From Flavobacterium sp. 20NA77.7 (lineage in GTDB: Bacteria > Bacteroidota > Bacteroidia > Flavobacteriales > Flavobacteriaceae): 64,000 nucleotides of DNA. Position numbers and translations under genes: made by a program. Position 1 is the stretch's first letter; the number at the start of each line of letters is the position of its first letter. Where the stretch lies: positions 496,001-560,000 of the forward strand of contig NZ_CP133721.1 in assembly GCF_031326205.1 (NCBI RefSeq), read 5' to 3'. Positions 39,550 through 49,272 of the stretch are shown here, piece after piece. Below the pieces are notes generated by a model. That model worked only from the letters and a program-made list of their open reading frames with translations. It was not told the origin of the DNA and did no database searches.

Positions 39550-41303
39550 TATACTAATTCTGGAAAAATAAGTTCAATTCCATTTGAAATTAGAAGGGAT
39601 ACTTCTGGTCTAATTTTCTTTAGATGTTCTAAATAGTGAAGTACTTTTTCGAGTAATTCATTATTGTTTTTTGTATGTGCTATCTCAGCTATTTCAACAC
39701 TTAACAGCCAATCGTTACTGTGTTTTGAAGTTACTTCAGAAAATAATTGTTCTAGCGTTAGTGGAGCTGTTTTGTTCTCTCTTAAATTTCTAACATGCTG
39801 ATACAATTGTTCCAATTCTTCTCTCGCTGCAGATTTTTTTTGTTTGATAGTATGACTTGAAGGCACATGGCTAATCATGTCAAAACTATTTACATCTGCA
39901 GGCCCAGCAAAGGCAGAAATTACTTCTTTACCTACGGCCATATCATAAATTCCCCATTCAGGTTGAAATAAAATAGTATTGCCTTGAGAAACAGTACAGT
40001 TTTTAAATTTGATGAGTACAATTTTCCCTTGAATATTTCGAGTTCCAGTAATAATTTCGCCCGTTACTTTAATATTTCCTTCAAATTCTAACGTAACTTG
40101 TTCGCCTTCATAAATAGCATAGGCACTTAAATCTCTGGGACTCATGTCTTCAATGGCAATATTAATGCCTTTTAGTTTTCCTATTGGAGAACCAAAACCT
40201 TCTGCGTGGTATTCCGTTCCATGACCTACAAGTTCTTTTTCACGATAGGCTAGTGCTGTTTTTCCTGTTGTTTGAACATATGCAGGTTTTCCATCATGTG
40301 CAATAACATGAGAAAAAACACCTGAAACTTGTAAGCCTGTGCTTAATTCAATTGTGCCTAAAGATTTAGAATCTATTAATTTTTGAATGCCGCTCAATCC
40401 ACCTTTTCGTAAAGCCATTGAATTTGCAAATTCTTCCAATACCATACTTAATTTTGCAAAATCTGGTGTAACAAAAAGTTGCGGTTGCGGTTTAGTAATA
40501 TCAAAGCTCACATCGGCAGCTTCTATTGAATAAGGTATTTTTTTTACATTATCTGTCATGCACCACGCACTTTCTCCAATAGAAGATAATAATCCAGCGC
40601 CATAAATTTTAGGGTTTTCTAATGTGCCAATTAAGCCATATTCTACGGTCCACCAATGTAAGTTTCTAATGCGAGACATCTCTGAAAGTTCGCCCATGTT
40701 ATTTTGTAAAAAATCAACCTGTGCTTCTGCTTTTTGTATTTCTGTTTCAGGCGTGTCTTCCGCTTCTTTTAGTATAGATAACAAACGTATAGCTTCGTAT
40801 AATTCATAATCTCTCGCTGAAGAAATAGCTTTGCAGCCGATCTCTCCAAAACGTCTTAAATATTCAGCATATTCGGGATTAGCTATAATTGGAGCGTGTC
40901 CAGCCCCTTCATGAATAATATCTGGAGCGGGTGTGTATTCTATGTGTTCTAATTGACGAATATCGCAAGCAATAACCAAAACATTATAGGCCTGAAATTC
41001 CATAAACGCATTGGGTGGAATAAAACCGTCAACAGCTACTGCAGCCCAACCAATTTCTTTTAATATTCTATTCATTCCATACATGTTTGGAATGTTGTCA
41101 ATAGAAATACCTGTTTGACGTAAGCCATCAAGATAAGAATTGTGTGCTACTTTCCCCAGATAAGAAACATTTTTTCGCATGACATAGCGCCATACGGCTT
41201 GGTTTATGGGCGTATAATCTTCATAATGCTGTGGAATAATAAATTGCTTTAAATGAGCTGGTAATCTATCAATCAATGGATTACTTTCAAACTGTGCTTC
41301 CAT
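39549..41303 (-). CDS. Aromatic amino acid hydroxylase (phenylalanine 4-monooxygenase type)
   Basis: This 584-residue protein has the biopterin-dependent hydroxylase domain in its first half. H131 and H136 in HEGAGHAP and the Glu of WWTVEYGL supply the iron ligands, and FMEFQAYNVLVIACDIRQLE is typical. The C-terminal half (about 330-584) is a Bacteroidota-specific extension with beta-rich motifs (HAEGFGSPIGKLKG) and a helical end. It probably turns Phe into Tyr. Tryptophan as substrate cannot be excluded from sequence alone. The gene lies between the rhodanese and a DUF4136 lipoprotein, with its own unit. Confidence 0.88.
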   Translation of the reverse strand: MEAQFESNPLIDRLPAHLKQFIIPQHYEDYTPINQAVWRYVMRKNVSYLGKVAHNSYLDGLRQTGISIDNIPNMYGMNRILKEIGWAAVAVDGFIPPNAFMEFQAYNVLVIACDIRQLEHIEYTPAPDIIHEGAGHAPIIANPEYAEYLRRFGEIGCKAISSARDYELYEAIRLLSILKEAEDTPETEIQKAEAQVDFLQNNMGELSEMSRIRNLHWWTVEYGLIGTLENPKIYGAGLLSSIGESAWCMTDNVKKIPYSIEAADVSFDITKPQPQLFVTPDFAKLSMVLEEFANSMALRKGGLSGIQKLIDSKSLGTIELSTGLQVSGVFSHVIAHDGKPAYVQTTGKTALAYREKELVGHGTEYHAEGFGSPIGKLKGINIAIEDMSPRDLSAYAIYEGEQVTLEFEGNIKVTGEIITGTRNIQGKIVLIKFKNCTVSQGNTILFQPEWGIYDMAVGKEVISAFAGPADVNSFDMISHVPSSHTIKQKKSAAREELEQLYQHVRNLRENKTAPLTLEQLFSEVTSKHSNDWLLSVEIAEIAHTKNNNELLEKVLHYLEHLKKIRPEVSLLISNGIELIFPELV

Positions 41304-41442
41304 AATGGGTTAATGTTGCGTGTTGTAAAATTACGAATTTTTCATAAAAATAAAAAATAATTACCATATTCATAATAACTCTTTTTATTTAGCTTGTTTT
41401 ATTGCGTAATTAAAAGTGTCTTTTCTAAAATTAAAAAGAAAA

Positions 41443-41470
41443 AAGCTATTTCTGTTAACAGAAATAGCTT
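41443..41470 (-). terminator. Terminator of the DUF4136/hutU unit
   Basis: AAGCTATTTCTG and CAGAAATAGCTT form a perfect 12-bp stem around TTAA. On the minus strand it is followed by a T-rich run. Confidence 0.9.
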
Positions 41471-41496
41471 ATAAGTAATACTTTATGTGAGGCTAA

Positions 41497-42021
41497 TTAT
41501 TTTACTTGCGGAGGATATTGCGCTAAAATTTTGTCAACAAATTCTTTGATACGCTCATCTTTTTGATTTACATCTTTGGTTAAATAACCCGTCCCTTCAC
41601 CTTGCCAAACTAGTTCTTTTGTTTTAGCGTCGATAATGTCAATAAATAGAGTTCCTTCTGGTGTAGTGTAAGTTCTGTTGTAACCCATTCCCCAATAAGG
41701 ATTCCAGCCCCAACCCATTCCAAAACCATAGTTTTGGTATACATCTACGCGTTCTCTTTCTTTAGTGAAAATACTAACCAAAACATCTGGAGTCTCTGAT
41801 TTTGAGAATCCTTTTGTAGGCATTACTTCGTCAATAGCATTAAGAATTCGTTTTTTATCTAAATCAGAAATTTCAGCTTTATCTATACCGGCTCTTAAAT
41901 AAGCATAGGTTTTATATCCATTAAAATTTGCTTTTTTATCATAATCAGCATTTACGCTAACGGAAGCACACGAGGATAAAATGAATAATCCTGCTAATGT
42001 AAGTAGTTTAATTGTTTTCAT
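41497..42021 (-). CDS. DUF4136 lipoprotein
   Basis: This 174-residue protein has a lipoprotein signal (MKTIKLLTLAGLFILSSCAS; lipobox LSSC). The body fits DUF4136: DYDKKANFNGYKTYAYL, a Trp/Gly/Tyr-rich segment (GFGMGWGWNPYWGMGY), then LFIDIIDAKTKELVWQGEGT. It is an envelope lipoprotein of unknown role. It starts 11 bp after hutU and shares its terminator, so it is probably the last gene of that unit. Confidence 0.9.
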   Translation of the reverse strand: MKTIKLLTLAGLFILSSCASVSVNADYDKKANFNGYKTYAYLRAGIDKAEISDLDKKRILNAIDEVMPTKGFSKSETPDVLVSIFTKERERVDVYQNYGFGMGWGWNPYWGMGYNRTYTTPEGTLFIDIIDAKTKELVWQGEGTGYLTKDVNQKDERIKEFVDKILAQYPPQVK

Positions 42022-42032
42022 ATGTTTAAATT

Positions 42033-44015
42033 TTAATTGTTAAATAGGTTTTCGTCAACTAAATTTGGCAATGTAACGCGTAATAAAGGTTGCGTTTCCA
42101 TCGCTCTTTTAATAGCAAAAATAGCTCCTTCATTTCTCGCCCAACTTCTTCTTGATATTCCATTATTTACATCCCAAAACAACATAGATTCTAATCGTCT
42201 TGATGCTTCTTTAGTTCCATCAAGAACCATACCAAATCCACCATTAATTACTTCGCCCCAGCCTACACCACCACCATTGTGTATAGAAACCCAAGTAGCA
42301 CCTCTAAAGCTATCTCCAATAACATTGTGAATAGCCATATCGGCTGTAAATCTTGAACCATCATAAATATTAGATGTTTCTCTGTATGGAGAATCAGTAC
42401 CCGAGACATCATGATGGTCTCGGCCTAAAATCACAGTTCCAATTTCGCCTTTTGCAATAGCTTGATTAAAGGCTTCTGCAATTTTAATGCGACCTTCAGC
42501 ATCGGCATATAAAATACGAGCTTGTGAGCCTACGACTAATTTATTTTCTTGTGCCCCTTTAATCCATTGAATGTTATCGGCCATCTGCTGTTGAATTTCG
42601 GCAGGTGCAGTTTGCATCATTTCTTCTAATACTTCACAGGCTATTTGATCTGTTTTAGCTAAATCTTCTGGTTTTCCTGAAGCACAAACCCATCGGAAAG
42701 GGCCAAATCCATAATCAAAGCACATGGGCCCCATAATGTCTTGAACATAACTAGGATATTTGAAATCTACGTTATTGGTTGCCATTACATCAGCACCCGC
42801 TCTAGAAGCTTCTAATAAAAAGGCATTTCCATAATCAAAGAAATACGTACCTTTAGCCGTGTGCTTATTTATAGCTTGGGCATGTCTTCTTAAGGTTTTT
42901 TGTACTTCTTCTTTAAATTTATCAGGATTATTTGCCATTAATTCGTTTGATTTTTCAAATGTATAGCCAATAGGGTAGTAGCCACCAGCCCAAGGGTTGT
43001 GTAAAGATGTTTGATCAGAGCCTAAATCTATATGCAAATTTTCTTGGTCAAATCGTTCCCAAACATCTACAATATTTCCTAAATAGGCTATAGAAACAAT
43101 TTCTTTAGTATCAAGCGCTTTTTTTACTCTTGCAACTAATAGATTTATGTCTTCCACTATTTCGTGAATCCAGCCTTGTTCGTGTCTTATTTTTGTAATT
43201 TTCGGATTTACTTCAGCACATACTGTAACACAGCCTGCAATAGTTCCGGCTTTTGGTTGTGCACCACTCATTCCGCCTAGACCAGAGGTAACAAATAAGC
43301 CACCTTTGGGAGATTTTTTAATTTTTCGAAAACCATTTAACACTGTAATAGTAGTTCCGTGAACAATACCTTGCGGACCGATATACATATAACTTCCCGC
43401 CGTCATTTGTCCGTATTGTGAAACACCTAATGCGTTAAATTTTTCCCAATCATCGGGTTTAGAATAATTAGGAATCATCATACCGTTTGTAACAACCACT
43501 CTTGGTGCTTCTTTATGCGAAGGAAATAATCCCATAGGATGCCCCGAATACATGACCAATGTTTGTTCATCTGTCATTTCAGACAAATATTTCATCGTGA
43601 GTCTATATTGTGCCCAATTTTGAAAAACAGCTCCATTGCCACCATAGGTAATTAATTCATGCGGATGTTGCGCTACAGCATAATCCAAATTGTTTTGAAT
43701 CATAAGCATAATCGCTTTTGCTTGTTCACTAGTACCTGGATAGTCTGAAATTGGCCTTGCTTTCATTTCATAATCGGGTCTGAAGCGATACATATATATG
43801 CGGCCATAATTTTCTAATTCGGTCTTAAATTCAGGAAGCAGTGTAGCATGATGCTTTGCCTCAAAATAGCGTAGCGCATTTTTAAGGGCTAATTTTTTTT
43901 CATCATCTGAAAGAATTTCTTTTCGTTTAGGCGCATGATTAATGGTTGTATCGTAAATTTTTGGTTGCGGCAGCACCGCTGGAATACCTTCTGCTATTTG
44001 TTCCTTAAATGTCAT
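42033..44015 (-). CDS. hutU: Urocanate hydratase
   Basis: This 660-residue protein is a urocanase: it hydrates urocanate to imidazolone propionate using tightly bound NAD. Recognisable parts are YGGNGAVFQNWAQYRLTM, MYSGHPMGLFPSH, TAGSYMYIGPQGIVHGT, TSGLGGMSGAQPKA and GRDHHDVSGTDSPYRET. It is about 100 residues longer than the Bacillus-type enzyme, as usual in Bacteroidota. No hutH, hutI or hutG lies nearby, so the rest of histidine degradation must be elsewhere. A small Cys-rich gene precedes it by 25 bp. Confidence 0.96.
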   Translation of the reverse strand: MTFKEQIAEGIPAVLPQPKIYDTTINHAPKRKEILSDDEKKLALKNALRYFEAKHHATLLPEFKTELENYGRIYMYRFRPDYEMKARPISDYPGTSEQAKAIMLMIQNNLDYAVAQHPHELITYGGNGAVFQNWAQYRLTMKYLSEMTDEQTLVMYSGHPMGLFPSHKEAPRVVVTNGMMIPNYSKPDDWEKFNALGVSQYGQMTAGSYMYIGPQGIVHGTTITVLNGFRKIKKSPKGGLFVTSGLGGMSGAQPKAGTIAGCVTVCAEVNPKITKIRHEQGWIHEIVEDINLLVARVKKALDTKEIVSIAYLGNIVDVWERFDQENLHIDLGSDQTSLHNPWAGGYYPIGYTFEKSNELMANNPDKFKEEVQKTLRRHAQAINKHTAKGTYFFDYGNAFLLEASRAGADVMATNNVDFKYPSYVQDIMGPMCFDYGFGPFRWVCASGKPEDLAKTDQIACEVLEEMMQTAPAEIQQQMADNIQWIKGAQENKLVVGSQARILYADAEGRIKIAEAFNQAIAKGEIGTVILGRDHHDVSGTDSPYRETSNIYDGSRFTADMAIHNVIGDSFRGATWVSIHNGGGVGWGEVINGGFGMVLDGTKEASRRLESMLFWDVNNGISRRSWARNEGAIFAIKRAMETQPLLRVTLPNLVDENLFNN

Positions 44016-44040
44016 ATGTGGGTGTATATTTTTTTATAAA

Positions 44041-44217
44041 TTACTTTTTAATGGTTCCCGTTTTTTTATCAAATCCATAAGGGCAATGTTTACAACCGCT
44101 TTTACAGCAATACCCTCTTTTTAGATGATAATTAGCTGTAAAACATTTATAACCTTCCGGAGTAAAATAAAAATCTTCTCCTTCTTTTAAATTTTTTGGA
44201 TCAAGTTGCTTGTTCAT
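44041..44217 (-). CDS. Small Cys-rich DUF5522-like protein
   Basis: This 58-residue protein runs from the ATG at 44217 to TAA at 44041-44043. Its core is YKCFTANYHLKRGYCCKSGC followed by KHCPYGFD, giving five Cys and two His in about 30 residues; this is the DUF5522 pattern and suggests a metal site. Basic residues are plentiful. It lies 25 bp upstream of hutU in the same direction and shares a divergent promoter region with the desulfhydrase-like gene. Function unknown. Confidence 0.8.
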   Translation of the reverse strand: MNKQLDPKNLKEGEDFYFTPEGYKCFTANYHLKRGYCCKSGCKHCPYGFDKKTGTIKK

Positions 44218-44288
44218 AGTTACAAAATTAGCAACTTTGCATCAAATTTATTTAAAAAACTCAAGAACTTTATCTTGAAATTAGTTTT

Positions 44289-45185
44289 ATGCCTGATATT
44301 TTTAAAATAAACCTTCCTAATACAAGTGATGTCAATCTTTTTATTAAAAGAGAAGATTTAGTACATCCTATCATTTCAGGTAATAAATTTAGAAAATTAA
44401 AATATAATTTAGAAGAAGCAAAAAATCAAAGCCACCACACGTTGCTTACTTTTGGTGGGGCATTTTCAAATCATATAGTAGCGGTTGCAGGAGCAGGAAA
44501 GGAATTTGGCTTTCAGACCATAGGGATAATTAGAGGAGAAGAATTAGCCTCGAAAATAGAATATAATCCTAGCTTATCATTAGCTGCTTCATTAGGCATG
44601 CAGTTTAAATTTGTGGATAGAACCACCTATCGAAATAAGACAGATGAATTTTTTACTGCTAAATTAAGTAACGAATTTGGACCTTTTTACCTTATTCCTG
44701 AAGGAGGAACAAATAGTTTAGCTGTAAAAGGGTGTGAAGAAATTCTTTCGGATGAAACGAAAATATTTGATTATATCTGTGTAGCGGTAGGAACAGGAGG
44801 TACCATTTCAGGAATAATAAATGCTTCCCAGTTGCACCAAAAAATAATTGGATTTTCTTCTTTAAAAGGTGATTTTCTAACGAATGATATTAGTAAATTT
44901 GTATCCAAATCAAATTGGTATATAGATTGCGAATACCATTTTGGTGGGTATGGAAAAGTTTCAGATGAATTAATTTCATTTATTAATCAATTTTATCGTG
45001 AACAACAAATTCCTTTAGATCCTATATATACTGGAAAGATGATGTTTGGAGTTATGGATATGATTGAAAAAAAGCAATTTCCAAAAGGCTCTAAAATACT
45101 AGTTATACATACGGGTGGATTACAAGGAATTGAAGGGATGAATCGCAAATTGCAAGCAAGTAATAAAACAATAGTAGTGAAATGA
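44289..45185 (+). CDS. ACC deaminase / D-cysteine desulfhydrase-like PLP enzyme
   Basis: This 298-residue fold-type II PLP enzyme has the Schiff-base lysine in SGNKFRKLKYNL (K33), LLTFGGAFSNHIVA just after it, [10 protein letters not shown] for the phosphate and a closing ILVIHTGGLQGIEG. Family members deaminate 1-aminocyclopropane-1-carboxylate or degrade D-cysteine to pyruvate, H2S and ammonia. In non-plant bacteria D-cysteine desulfhydrase is the more likely job. Its TGA overlaps the ATG of the next lipoprotein gene by 4 bp. Confidence 0.9.
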   Translation: MPDIFKINLPNTSDVNLFIKREDLVHPIISGNKFRKLKYNLEEAKNQSHHTLLTFGGAFSNHIVAVAGAGKEFGFQTIGIIRGEELASKIEYNPSLSLAASLGMQFKFVDRTTYRNKTDEFFTAKLSNEFGPFYLIPEGGTNSLAVKGCEEILSDETKIFDYICVAVGTGGTISGIINASQLHQKIIGFSSLKGDFLTNDISKFVSKSNWYIDCEYHFGGYGKVSDELISFINQFYREQQIPLDPIYTGKMMFGVMDMIEKKQFPKGSKILVIHTGGLQGIEGMNRKLQASNKTIVVK

Positions 45186-46015
45186 TAAAGAAAATAATTT
45201 ATATACTTATAACAATAATTCTCGTAAGTTGTGGAGGGTCTAAAATTAGAACTCAAAAAACGACTTCAACAAAACCACATACTCCTACAAAACCAGTCAC
45301 AAGTAGTGAAACGCCAAAATCACCAACAATAAAAACGAATGAAGCAGAGGTTTTAGTAGCTACATCTAAAGTAAAAGCTACAACAGAAGATGTTAAAAAA
45401 TACATTGAAGATTTTAAAGAAATTGCAAAAAATAATATGAAGCAACACGGAATTCCGGCTAGTATTATTATGGCTCAAGGAATTTTAGAATCAGGAGCGG
45501 GTTTTGGTCGTTTGTGTATAGAAGCAAATAATCATTTTGGAATAAAATGTCATACAGATTGGACTGGTGAAACCGTTACACATGACGATGATGCTGTTGG
45601 CGAATGTTTTAGAAAATACATTCATCCTTCAGAGTCTTATAGAGATCATGCCTTGTTCTTAACAAAAAGAAAGCGATATGAATCCTTGTTTAAGCTTGAT
45701 AAAGGGGATTATTATGCTTGGGCAACTGGCTTAAAACAGGCAGGGTATGCTACGGACACATTGTATCCTTCTAAATTAGTTGGAATAATAGAACGTTATG
45801 AACTATATAAATTAGATAATGAAGTTCTTGGGAGATCTTATGTTCCAAAACCAAAAGCTGAAATTATCACCCTTGATGGTGAGTATATAGTTCAAAAAGG
45901 AGATACATTATATTCTTTATCAAAAAAGTTTAATATTACAGTAGACGAATTGAAAAGATTAAATAATATTGTTGATACAGCAATCTCCATAGGTCAAAAA
46001 ATAAAAATAAAGTAA
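45182..46015 (+). CDS. Glucosaminidase-LysM lipoprotein
   Basis: This 277-residue protein has a lipoprotein signal ([21 protein letters not shown]17), a Thr/Pro/Lys-rich linker, a mannosyl-glycoprotein endo-beta-N-acetylglucosaminidase domain (about 80-215) and a C-terminal LysM (about 230-277; [18 protein letters not shown]). In the glucosaminidase domain [19 protein letters not shown] holds the likely catalytic Glu, with NNHFGIKCH after it. It should cut glycan strands of peptidoglycan while LysM holds it on the wall. The start overlaps the previous stop, and hemL follows after 1 bp. Confidence 0.95.
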   Translation: MIKKIIYILITIILVSCGGSKIRTQKTTSTKPHTPTKPVTSSETPKSPTIKTNEAEVLVATSKVKATTEDVKKYIEDFKEIAKNNMKQHGIPASIIMAQGILESGAGFGRLCIEANNHFGIKCHTDWTGETVTHDDDAVGECFRKYIHPSESYRDHALFLTKRKRYESLFKLDKGDYYAWATGLKQAGYATDTLYPSKLVGIIERYELYKLDNEVLGRSYVPKPKAEIITLDGEYIVQKGDTLYSLSKKFNITVDELKRLNNIVDTAISIGQKIKIK

Positions 46016-46016
46016 T

Positions 46017-47294
46017 ATGTTATACCAAAGAAGCAGTCAATTATTTGTAGAGTCATCAAAGGTTATACCAGGAGGAGTTAATTCGCCTGTAAGAGCGTTT
46101 AAAGCAGTCGGAGGAACACCAATATTCATCAAAGAAGCAAAGGGCGCTTATTTGTATGATGAAGATGGCAATAAATACATAGATTACATCAATTCATGGG
46201 GGCCGATGATTTTAGGTCATGCACATGAGCCTGTAATTAATGCTATAACCGAACGGGCAAAAAAAGGAACTTCCTTTGGTACCCCAACGGCACTAGAAAC
46301 TGAAATTGCAGCTTTGGCAGTTTCAATGGTGCCTAATATAGATAAAATACGTTTTGTTAATTCAGGAACAGAAGCTTGTATGAGTGCCATTCGATTAGCA
46401 AGAGGATATACAAAAAGAGAAAAAATAGTCAAATTTTCTGGTTGTTATCATGGTCATTCCGATTCGTTTTTAATTGCCGCAGGAAGCGGATTGAGCACAT
46501 TTGGTGTGCCCAATAGTCCTGGAGTTACAGAAGGCACAGCAAAAGATACCTTACTTGCAACATATAACGATATTGAAAATGTAAAAGCGCTATTTGAAGC
46601 TAATAAAAATGAAATAGCCGCAATTATTATTGAACCTGTAGCAGGTAATATGGGGTGTGTACCTCCAAAAGAAAATTTTTTAGAGGAATTACGTGAAGTA
46701 TGTACTACTAATGGAACGTTATTAATTTTTGATGAGGTAATGACAGGATTTCGTTTGGCAAAAGGAGGCGCGCAAGAAGTATTTAATGTAAAAGCTGATT
46801 TAGTTTGCTTTGGTAAAGTAATAGGAGGCGGATTGCCTGTTGGAGCATTTGCAGGGGAAGCAAAAATTATGGATTATTTATCTCCTTTAGGACCCGTTTA
46901 TCAAGCAGGAACGTTGTCTGGTAATCCTTTAGCTATGGTAGCAGGTTTACAAATGCTTAAAGAAATAAATGCTGATGAAGAATTATTTACGAGATTAGAA
47001 CAAAAAACAGCTTATTTAGAAAAGGGAATTCGTGAGGTTTTAGTTGCTACAAAAGTTCCTTTTACCATAAATAGAGTAGGATCTATGATTTCGGTTCATT
47101 TTGATACTAGACCAGTAGTTGATTTTGAAACAGCTAAAAATGGTGATAATGATAGGTTTAAACTGTTTTTCCATGAGTTGTTGAAAAAAGGAATTTACAT
47201 TGCGCCTTCTGCTTATGAAACATGGTTCATTACAGATGCACTCACTTATGAAGATTTAGATTTTACTATACAATGTATTAAAGAAGTGTTTTAA
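46017..47294 (+). CDS. hemL: Glutamate-1-semialdehyde 2,1-aminomutase
   Basis: This 425-residue PLP enzyme makes 5-aminolevulinate from glutamate-1-semialdehyde in haem synthesis. Class III aminotransferase features: [50 protein letters not shown] and PLP lysine K267 in [13 protein letters not shown]. Length is standard. It ends the desulfhydrase-glucosaminidase-hemL operon and is closed by a strong terminator. Confidence 0.97.
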   Translation: MLYQRSSQLFVESSKVIPGGVNSPVRAFKAVGGTPIFIKEAKGAYLYDEDGNKYIDYINSWGPMILGHAHEPVINAITERAKKGTSFGTPTALETEIAALAVSMVPNIDKIRFVNSGTEACMSAIRLARGYTKREKIVKFSGCYHGHSDSFLIAAGSGLSTFGVPNSPGVTEGTAKDTLLATYNDIENVKALFEANKNEIAAIIIEPVAGNMGCVPPKENFLEELREVCTTNGTLLIFDEVMTGFRLAKGGAQEVFNVKADLVCFGKVIGGGLPVGAFAGEAKIMDYLSPLGPVYQAGTLSGNPLAMVAGLQMLKEINADEELFTRLEQKTAYLEKGIREVLVATKVPFTINRVGSMISVHFDTRPVVDFETAKNGDNDRFKLFFHELLKKGIYIAPSAYETWFITDALTYEDLDFTIQCIKEVF

Positions 47295-47300
47295 AACTAA

Positions 47301-47322
47301 AAAAGCCCGATATCGGGCTTTT
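47301..47322. terminator. Bidirectional terminator after hemL
   Basis: AAAAGCCCGAT and ATCGGGCTTTT form a perfect 11-bp inverted repeat with T-run on both outward sides. Confidence 0.92.
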
Positions 47323-47345
47323 TTCTTATTTTCTACTTCGTTTTA

Positions 47346-47678
47346 TTAATGCGTAAGTTTTTTCAATAACTCCGTATTTTTTTCTAACTTTTGCATCTTA
47401 TCTGCAGGTAAAGTAGCTCTTAATTTCATTTCAATAATATTAGCTAATTCAGCTTTACGCTCAGTAGATAAATTATCATTCAATACAGTAAATTTGTATT
47501 CAAATAAACGTTTTAAATCTTCGGCCATTGTTCCTTCTAAAGCAACAAACTCTGTTAATGCTTTAATGTCTTTTTGTGCTTCTACTGCGGCATCTACTTT
47601 TTTAAATTCTTTATCTTGAGCGTTTGCATTGATCGTAAAAGCTAAAAATAATACAAATACACTTAGTAATTTTTTCAT
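47346..47678 (-). CDS. Small secreted helical protein, unknown
   Basis: This 110-residue protein has a signal peptide (MKKLLSVFVLFLAFTINANA) and a mature part of about 90 residues that is helical and charged (VDAAVEAQKDIKALTEFVAL, ERKAELANIIEMKLRATLPA). It has no Cys or enzyme motif. It is divergent from the CxxxC membrane protein at 47777. A periplasmic helical protein of unknown role is all that can be said. Confidence 0.75.
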   Translation of the reverse strand: MKKLLSVFVLFLAFTINANAQDKEFKKVDAAVEAQKDIKALTEFVALEGTMAEDLKRLFEYKFTVLNDNLSTERKAELANIIEMKLRATLPADKMQKLEKNTELLKKLTH

Positions 47679-47764
47679 CTTTTTTATTTTATAGTTTTAT
47701 CAAAAGTAAAAAAAAAAAGAATTAAACAAAACATTTATCATATTTTTTATTTAAATATTATAGC

Positions 47765-47772
47765 TATTTTTG
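47765..47772 (+). promoter_or_regulatory. -7 box of the CxxxC membrane protein
   Basis: TATTTTTG fits TAnnTTTG and ends only 4 bp before the GTG start at 47777, which would give a leaderless or nearly leaderless mRNA. No upstream TTG at the ideal distance. Confidence 0.4.
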
Positions 47773-47776
47773 TCAT

Positions 47777-48166
47777 GTGAAATATTTTATTATCATAATT
47801 GCTTTATCATTTATAACAAAACCGCTAATTCCATTAGTTGATTATGTTATTAATCATGAGTATATAGCTACTGAATTGTGTGAAAATATTGCAAAACCAG
47901 AAATGCATTGTGATGGAAAATGCCATCTTAAAAAAGAATTAGCTAAAGCTGCTTCTGATGAAAAACCAATTTCCAATCAAAAATCTTCCATATCAAAACA
48001 AGAAGTAGAGCTATTATTTTGTCAGTTTGTAGATGCAATTTATTTCCGAACTTTATTTTCCACATTAAAAAATAAAATTTCAGACAGGTATCAAAATTTA
48101 TACTTCCATAACTCAATTGATACTGTTTTTCACCCACCAACTATTTTAAATTTTTTGAAACAATAA
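47777..48166 (+). CDS. Small membrane protein with HCDGKCHL motif
   Basis: This 129-residue protein starts at a GTG (47777); no later Met fits the N-terminal hydrophobic segment. That segment (about 3-24: YFIIIIALSFITKPLIPLVD) is a signal or anchor. C35 and the motif M43-H-C-D-G-K-C49-H-L, with C45 and C49 spaced by three residues and flanked by His, look like a thiol or metal site. The C-terminal half is helical and His/Tyr/Phe-rich. It lies upstream of an MbnP-family gene, so a copper-related or redox role is inferred. I know no named domain for it. Confidence 0.7.
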   Translation: MKYFIIIIALSFITKPLIPLVDYVINHEYIATELCENIAKPEMHCDGKCHLKKELAKAASDEKPISNQKSSISKQEVELLFCQFVDAIYFRTLFSTLKNKISDRYQNLYFHNSIDTVFHPPTILNFLKQ

Positions 48167-48387
48167 GCCGTCTTTCATGATGGCTAATGCTTTGTGTTTC
48201 TAGATAATAAAATGTTCCTCTATTTAGCAATAGCTTTAGATGAGGCACATGTATTGTTATACAAAGTAGTTATGGTATTGTAAGTTACTATTACTTATTG
48301 CATTTATGTATTTTTTGCAATTTGAAAGAATAGTTATGACTAAAACATACGATAAAAAATAATTCAATTAATTTAAATTTATTAAAA

Positions 48388-49185
48388 ATGATATTAAAAC
48401 ATATAAAATTTGCGGTAGTAGCATGTGCCTCATTATTCATCTTTTCTTGTTCTAAAGATGATGCAGAGGGAATTACGGGGCAAGGTAATTTAAAAGTAGA
48501 ATTTGATAATATTTATGGAGGAGCAGATATTTTGCCTACTGCTACTTATACAAACAGTAATGGTGAAGTAATAAAAATAACTAGAGCACAATATATTGTA
48601 AGCAATATAGTGTTGATAAGAGAAGATGGTTCTACTTATACAGTGCCAAAAAGCCAAAGTTATTTCATTATTAATGAATTAACCGCTTCAAGTTTACTAC
48701 TTAATTTGCCAAATATTCCAGCAGGAAATTATAACAAAATTAAATTTGGTATTGGTGTAGACCAAGAACAATTTAATCTTGGCGCAACAGGTCAAGGCGA
48801 TTTTTTAGCTCAAGCTCAAAACGAAGGTATGATGTGGTCATGGAGTGCAGGGTATAAATTTGTTGCATTTGAAGGTAAATTTACCTCATCAACCGTCACT
48901 TCTGAAACGACCTTTATGGTGCATACCGGAAAAACAGGAACAGATTATAATTATACAGAAGTTACTTTGAATTTTCCTGATTTAGCAAAAGTAAGAACAA
49001 CTATTACGCCACAAGTTCACATTATGGCCGATTTAAAGCATATTCTTGATGGCACTAACAAAGTTAGCCTAACAGAAAGTAACGCAATGGGAATGGGAGC
49101 CATGATTATGAGTGGTACAAAATTACCCTTAATTACGGGAAATTTGGTTAATATGTTTAGTGTGCATCATGTACATAATGATTAA
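48388..49185 (+). CDS. MbnP-family copper-associated lipoprotein
   Basis: This 265-residue protein has a lipoprotein signal (HIKFAVVACASLFIFSCSKD, C21). The rest matches the MbnP family: GNLKVEFDNIYGG, ITRAQYIVSNIVLIREDG, PAGNYNKIKFGIGVD, the W150-S-W152 motif of MMWSWSAGYKFVAFEG, FMVHTG and a His-rich end (FSVHHVHND). MbnP proteins bind copper after their partner di-heme enzyme MbnH oxidises a Trp to kynurenine. A MauG-like di-heme gene is 87 bp downstream. No methanobactin genes are seen. Function here is inferred from family and context. Confidence 0.85.
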   Translation: MILKHIKFAVVACASLFIFSCSKDDAEGITGQGNLKVEFDNIYGGADILPTATYTNSNGEVIKITRAQYIVSNIVLIREDGSTYTVPKSQSYFIINELTASSLLLNLPNIPAGNYNKIKFGIGVDQEQFNLGATGQGDFLAQAQNEGMMWSWSAGYKFVAFEGKFTSSTVTSETTFMVHTGKTGTDYNYTEVTLNFPDLAKVRTTITPQVHIMADLKHILDGTNKVSLTESNAMGMGAMIMSGTKLPLITGNLVNMFSVHHVHND

Positions 49186-49194
49186 TTTCTAAAG

Positions 49195-49256
49195 CTATTC
49201 CTGCCATTCACTTTAAGTCCTCAGTCTTATAGAGGCTTTCTGTTACTGCCAGGGCT
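49195..49256. repeat. Remnant of a flavobacterial intergenic repeat
   Basis: AGCTATTCCTGCCATTCACT at the left and TACTGCCAGGGCTATA at the right enclose a short core. The right end matches that of the element at 34745-34802 (CAGGGCTATA). Confidence 0.5.
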
Positions 49257-49272
49257 ATAATAATTTACAAAA

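Noticed and set aside
42033..45185. A histidine utilisation operon around hutU
   Set aside because: No hutH, hutI or hutG is present; the neighbours are DUF5522, DUF4136 and an unrelated PLP enzyme.
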